62,700 bases of DNA from Nocardia araoensis NBRC 100135. GTDB taxonomy: Bacteria > Actinomycetota > Actinomycetes > Mycobacteriales > Mycobacteriaceae. Below, in pieces: positions 62,188 to 62,700 of this stretch. Positions within the stretch are counted from its first letter, which is position 1. Every line of letters starts with the position of its first letter. Position numbers and translations under genes: made by a program. The DNA lies in contig NZ_BAFR01000094.1 in assembly GCF_000308435.1 (NCBI RefSeq), positions 1-62,700 on the forward strand. Direction: 5' to 3'. The notes under the pieces are model-generated. The model saw only the letters and a list, made by a program, of their open reading frames with translations, made no database searches and was not told where the DNA came from.

Positions 62188-62700
62188 ATGACCTCGGTGC
62201 TGTCCACTGTCCGGTTCTCCGTCCTCGATCGCTCGCGCGTCCGCCGCGGTCAGAGCCATCCGGCCGCGTTGCGCGAGACCGTCGAGTTCGCCCGGCTCGC
62301 CGAGCGGTGGGGCTATCACCGGTTCTGGGTGTCCGAACACCACAGTGTGCCCGGCGTGGCGGGCTCGGCGCCGACCGTGCTCGCGGCCGCCGCGGCGGCG
62401 GCGACCGCGCGGATCCGGATCGGCACGGGCGGGGTGATGTTGCCCAACCACCAACCGCTGGTGGTCGCCGAGCAGTTCGGCGTGCTGGAATCGCTGTACC
62501 CGGGACGCATCGACATGGGCTTGGGACGCTCGGTCGGCTTCACCGACGGCGTGCGGCGTGCGCTCGGGCACGACAAACGCGACGCGGAAGACTTCGACGC
62601 GCAGCTCGCCGAACTGCTGGCGTACTTCGGCGAAGGCAGGCAGGGTGTGCACGCATGGCCCGCCGAGGGGCTGCGTATCCCTGCCTTCCTGCTGGCGACC
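62188..62700 (+). CDS. LLM-class flavin-dependent oxidoreductase (partial)
   Basis: The ATG at 62188 opens a frame that runs off the right edge (171 residues seen). It is a luciferase-like monooxygenase barrel beginning with STVRFSVLDRSRVRRGQ and ALRETVEFARLAERWGYHRF. Further motifs are WVSEHHSVPGVAG, VMLPNHQPLVVAEQFGVLE, and GRIDMGLGRSVGF. The pattern is that of the MsnO8-type LLM group. It uses FMNH2 or F420H2; the substrate is unknown. Confidence 0.88.
   Translation, partial: MTSVLSTVRFSVLDRSRVRRGQSHPAALRETVEFARLAERWGYHRFWVSEHHSVPGVAGSAPTVLAAAAAAATARIRIGTGGVMLPNHQPLVVAEQFGVLESLYPGRIDMGLGRSVGFTDGVRRALGHDKRDAEDFDAQLAELLAYFGEGRQGVHAWPAEGLRIPAFLLAT

Overview
The window reads as chromosomal DNA of a mycolic-acid actinomycete, most likely Nocardia or a close relative. 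The DNA is very GC-rich, with GTG and TTG starts and many 4-nt ATGA overlaps. Gene content points the same way: a fused HadA/HadB dehydratase, an acyl-CoA carboxylase beta subunit, an acyl-ACP desaturase coupled to an antigen-85-like esterase, a LigC/Prim-PolC repair pair, secretory lipases, an Rv1733c-like membrane protein, and DUF397/XRE-DUF5753/S-adenosyl-methyltransferase modules. The genus call is inference from gene content. I saw no rRNA, tRNA, CRISPR array, prophage or transposase.

Layout. 1-1426: start of a nonribosomal peptide synthetase (condensation domain), leaving by the left edge. 1.9-8.0 kb: a TVP38-like membrane protein, then the tightly packed mutA-mutB-meaB operon for methylmalonyl-CoA. 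8.1-24.6 kb: mostly single metabolic, regulatory and envelope genes. These include an endonuclease/exonuclease/phosphatase protein, an amidohydrolase coupled to a nucleoside hydrolase, a type III CoA transferase, a class A beta-lactamase-like protein facing a LysR regulator, a TAT lipoprotein metallo-hydrolase, a type II thioesterase, an unusual zinc-ribbon SDR, and an acyl-CoA dehydrogenase overlapping a TetR gene. 24.6-31.8 kb: Prim-PolC + LigC, a cold-shock-domain protein, an SPFH/flotillin-like protein and an NfeD-like OB-fold protein, all on the minus strand. Facing away from them is a 1012-residue protein with a caspase-like domain, a STAND-type NTPase and a perfect-register TPR array. 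31.8-39.5 kb: a TetR gene, a stand-alone condensation-domain protein, and a four-gene, 4-nt-overlapping PLP operon (class V desulfurase-like enzyme, unknown protein with an HMA domain, fold-III PLP decarboxylase, cysteine-synthase-rhodanese fusion). 39.6-41.9 kb: PNPOx, CBS and PucR regulator genes. 42.1-45.6 kb and 53.4-55.5 kb: DUF397/XRE/methyltransferase modules. 45.7-53.2 kb: small redox genes, three secreted lipases and HadAB. 55.6-62.7 kb: TetR with a perfect palindromic operator plus a membrane protein, the carboxylase beta subunit, an HTH-less PucR paralogue, the desaturase-esterase pair and the start of a luciferase-like monooxygenase.

Most interesting signals. (1) A DNA element, roughly TGCAGATG-N6-CATCTGCA, occurs four times outside genes. 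Every copy lies in the XRE/DUF397 neighbourhoods and is oriented toward a small gene or regulator. (2) The PLP/HMA operon with its neighbouring condensation protein looks like an uncharacterised small-molecule pathway. (3) The caspase-STAND-TPR protein, divergent from SPFH/NfeD-like genes, has the architecture of an NLR-like conflict or cell-death protein. Smaller points are a PucR-type paralogue that has lost its DNA-binding domain, an SDR lacking the catalytic Tyr, and a leader hairpin covering a ribosome binding site.
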